NCBI GenBank assembly: GCA_017354065.1
Contig: JAFMRN010000149.1
Location: 1 to 6,194, forward strand
Origin: Solirubrobacterales bacterium
GTDB lineage: Bacteria; Actinomycetota; Thermoleophilia; Solirubrobacterales; Solirubrobacteraceae
Length of the DNA: 6,194 nucleotides
Direction of reading: 5' to 3'
Numbering within the stretch: position 1 is the first letter of the stretch; every line of letters begins with the position of its first letter. The translations under genes were made by a program, and so were the position numbers. This document shows positions 5,326-6,194 of the stretch, in pieces. The notes beneath the pieces were generated by a model. The model did not search any database and was not told where the DNA came from. It saw only the letters and a list, made by a program, of their open reading frames with translations.

Positions 5326-5906
5326 CAGAGCAGGAAGTTCGCTGCCACCACGATCACCATGATGGTGTCAAACGTGGCGTGCCCGTAGTTGAAGGAGCGG
5401 TAGCTGAAGGGCCAGAGCAGCGGCACGCCGCTGGCATCGGACTCACCCAGGTCACGGAAGAAGTGCAGTGACAGGCCGATTGCGATCCCGAGCCAGACGA
5501 AGCCAACCTTGGGCCAGCGGATCGAACACAGCGCCGCGATTGCCAGCGCCACCGCAACAGTCAGCAGCGAATGGGTGTAGGGCCGGTCCGTGCCCCAGGT
5601 CAGAAAGTGCGTGTGGAAGATCGCCAGCGGCACGTGGTCGACGTCGATCAGCACCGAGGCCGGCAGCGCCGGCACCAAGATCTTCCGGCGCCACTCCTTT
5701 GGCAACAGGTTCAGCACCAGCAGCGTCGTCATCAGGTGCGCCGTCTCATCACACAGCGCGCCGCGTGCGCCCTCCCCGGCGTACGGGTAGAGCTGGTTAC
5801 CAAGCCCGCCGAGCAGTACGGCCACAACCAGCTGGAGCAGGGGGATGTCCAGGATCCAGTGCTCCCAGAGCTGCTGGATCCGGCTGCGTTGTGCGGTGGC
5901 CGTCAC
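5301..5906 (-). CDS. DUF457/YdjM-like membrane-bound metal-dependent hydrolase
   Basis: This 201-residue membrane protein has hydrophobic segments near 20-36, 57-70, 78-97, 112-128, 134-150 and 181-197. The polar signature residues of the DUF457 (YdjM) family are all present: CDETAH (52-57), the intramembrane-edge motif DVDHVP (88-93), RPYTHSL (108-114) and LHFFRD (147-152). The Asp and His residues in these motifs (D53, H57, D88, D90, H91, H112, H148, D152) probably bind a metal. The family is annotated as putative inner-membrane metal-dependent hydrolases; the substrate is unknown. The start is GTG at 5904-5906, 14 bases after the stop of the upstream GH31-like gene, with no Shine-Dalgarno. 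A CATACT 7 bases upstream could be a -10 for a leaderless internal promoter, but read-through from upstream is equally likely. The stop lies 25 bp inside the cytochrome c gene. Confidence 0.8.
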   Translation of the reverse strand: MTATAQRSRIQQLWEHWILDIPLLQLVVAVLLGGLGNQLYPYAGEGARGALCDETAHLMTTLLVLNLLPKEWRRKILVPALPASVLIDVDHVPLAIFHTHFLTWGTDRPYTHSLLTVAVALAIAALCSIRWPKVGFVWLGIAIGLSLHFFRDLGESDASGVPLLWPFSYRSFNYGHATFDTIMVIVVAANFLLWWIRASRS

Positions 5907-5920
5907 AGCCAGGAGTATGG

Positions 5921-6194
5921 CTACGCGTCGATCACGCGGAAGCGCACGTCACGGGTCGGGTCCGAAACCCACCAGCCGTCGCGCTCTGACCAGCTGATCC
6001 GCGTGCCGTCGGCGAGCCGCGCCAGCGCACGGCCACCGGTCGGCCGGCCCCACAGCGTCGCCAGCAGCGGCCGGTCGGCCTCAGCCGTGTCACCCAAGCC
6101 GGTCGCCACGTGATCCTCGGGGTAGGTGACCACAATCGCGCCGGCGCGCACCCACACTGGGATCAGGCCGACCGGAGCCGGAGCGAGGACCTCT
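5921..6194 (-). CDS. C-terminal fragment of a probable GH31-type glycoside hydrolase (5' end outside window)
   Basis: The frame is open from the right window edge to the TAG at 5921-5923, giving about 90 residues, so the GTG at 6157 is probably not the true start. The beginning contains LIPVWVRAGAIVV, which matches the PVFVRAGAIIP signature at the end of the catalytic region and start of the C-terminal beta-sandwich in family GH31 alpha-glucosidases/alpha-xylosidases. The remainder (ATLWGRP, ARLADGTRISW, DVRFRVID) reads as beta-strands of that terminal domain. The catalytic Asp residues lie outside the window, so substrate and activity cannot be judged. The family call rests on one short motif and the beta-rich remainder. 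The DUF457 gene follows 14 bases downstream on the same strand, suggesting co-transcription. Confidence 0.6.
   Translation of the reverse strand, partial: EVLAPAPVGLIPVWVRAGAIVVTYPEDHVATGLGDTAEADRPLLATLWGRPTGGRALARLADGTRISWSERDGWWVSDPTRDVRFRVIDA

Noticed and set aside
5571..6113. 180-codon open frame on the plus strand across the DUF457 and GH31-like genes
   Set aside because: It is antisense to two genes with family motifs and contains only Arg/Gln/His-rich low-complexity sequence.
1..6194. Mobile elements, CRISPR arrays, tRNA or rRNA genes, phage or defence genes
   Set aside because: I found no transposase or integrase motifs, no spaced direct repeats, no tRNA-like cloverleaf and no foreign-looking composition apart from the short AT-rich promoter island.

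Overview
The window is a gene-dense stretch of GC-rich DNA (roughly two thirds G+C by eye) with nine protein genes, two of them cut by the window edges. It has no RNA genes, mobile elements, CRISPR arrays or unexplained gaps; the largest non-coding gap is under 100 bp. Frequent GTG starts, scarce Shine-Dalgarno sequences, a TANNNT box just upstream of an ATG, and the style of the lipoprotein and MFS genes suggest an actinobacterium. Thermoleophilia/Solirubrobacterales is a low-confidence guess; no phylogenetic marker is present to settle it.

Layout. (1) At the left edge, the C-terminal part of a VIT1/CCC1-type iron/manganese transporter (+) ends inside the 3' end of a convergent yceH (DUF480/UPF0502) gene (-). 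(2) yceH follows a MarR-family regulator (-) with no gap: the TGA of marR abuts the GTG of yceH. (3) The marR gene is divergent from a DHA2-type MFS exporter gene (+). Their 73-bp spacer is AT-rich, carries two inverted repeats and a -10 box, and looks like a self-regulating MarR/efflux switch. (4) The MFS gene runs into a convergent gene for an exported seven-bladed YVTN/YncE-like beta-propeller lipoprotein (-). (5) Divergent from that, across 95 bp, lies a gene for a six-bladed Kelch-type lipoprotein (+). (6) The Kelch gene converges on a minus-strand run of three genes: the tail of a probable GH31 glycoside hydrolase, a DUF457/YdjM-like membrane metal-dependent hydrolase, and a small single-haem cytochrome c lipoprotein whose start overlaps the DUF457 gene by 25 bp.

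How the parts may work together. The MarR/MFS pair is a plausible drug or metabolite efflux module. Three of the nine genes encode predicted lipoproteins (YVTN, Kelch, cytochrome c), all with a CGS sequence at the lipidation site. They sit side by side and may serve a shared extracytoplasmic function, but nothing in the sequence proves an interaction.

The most notable non-coding pattern is at the three convergent junctions. In each, the two genes overlap tail to tail (26, 11 and 12 bp), and a perfect inverted repeat lies 14-37 bases past the plus-strand stop, inside the opposing coding sequence. These are candidate terminators embedded in genes. I see no clearly undescribed defence or mobile system here.
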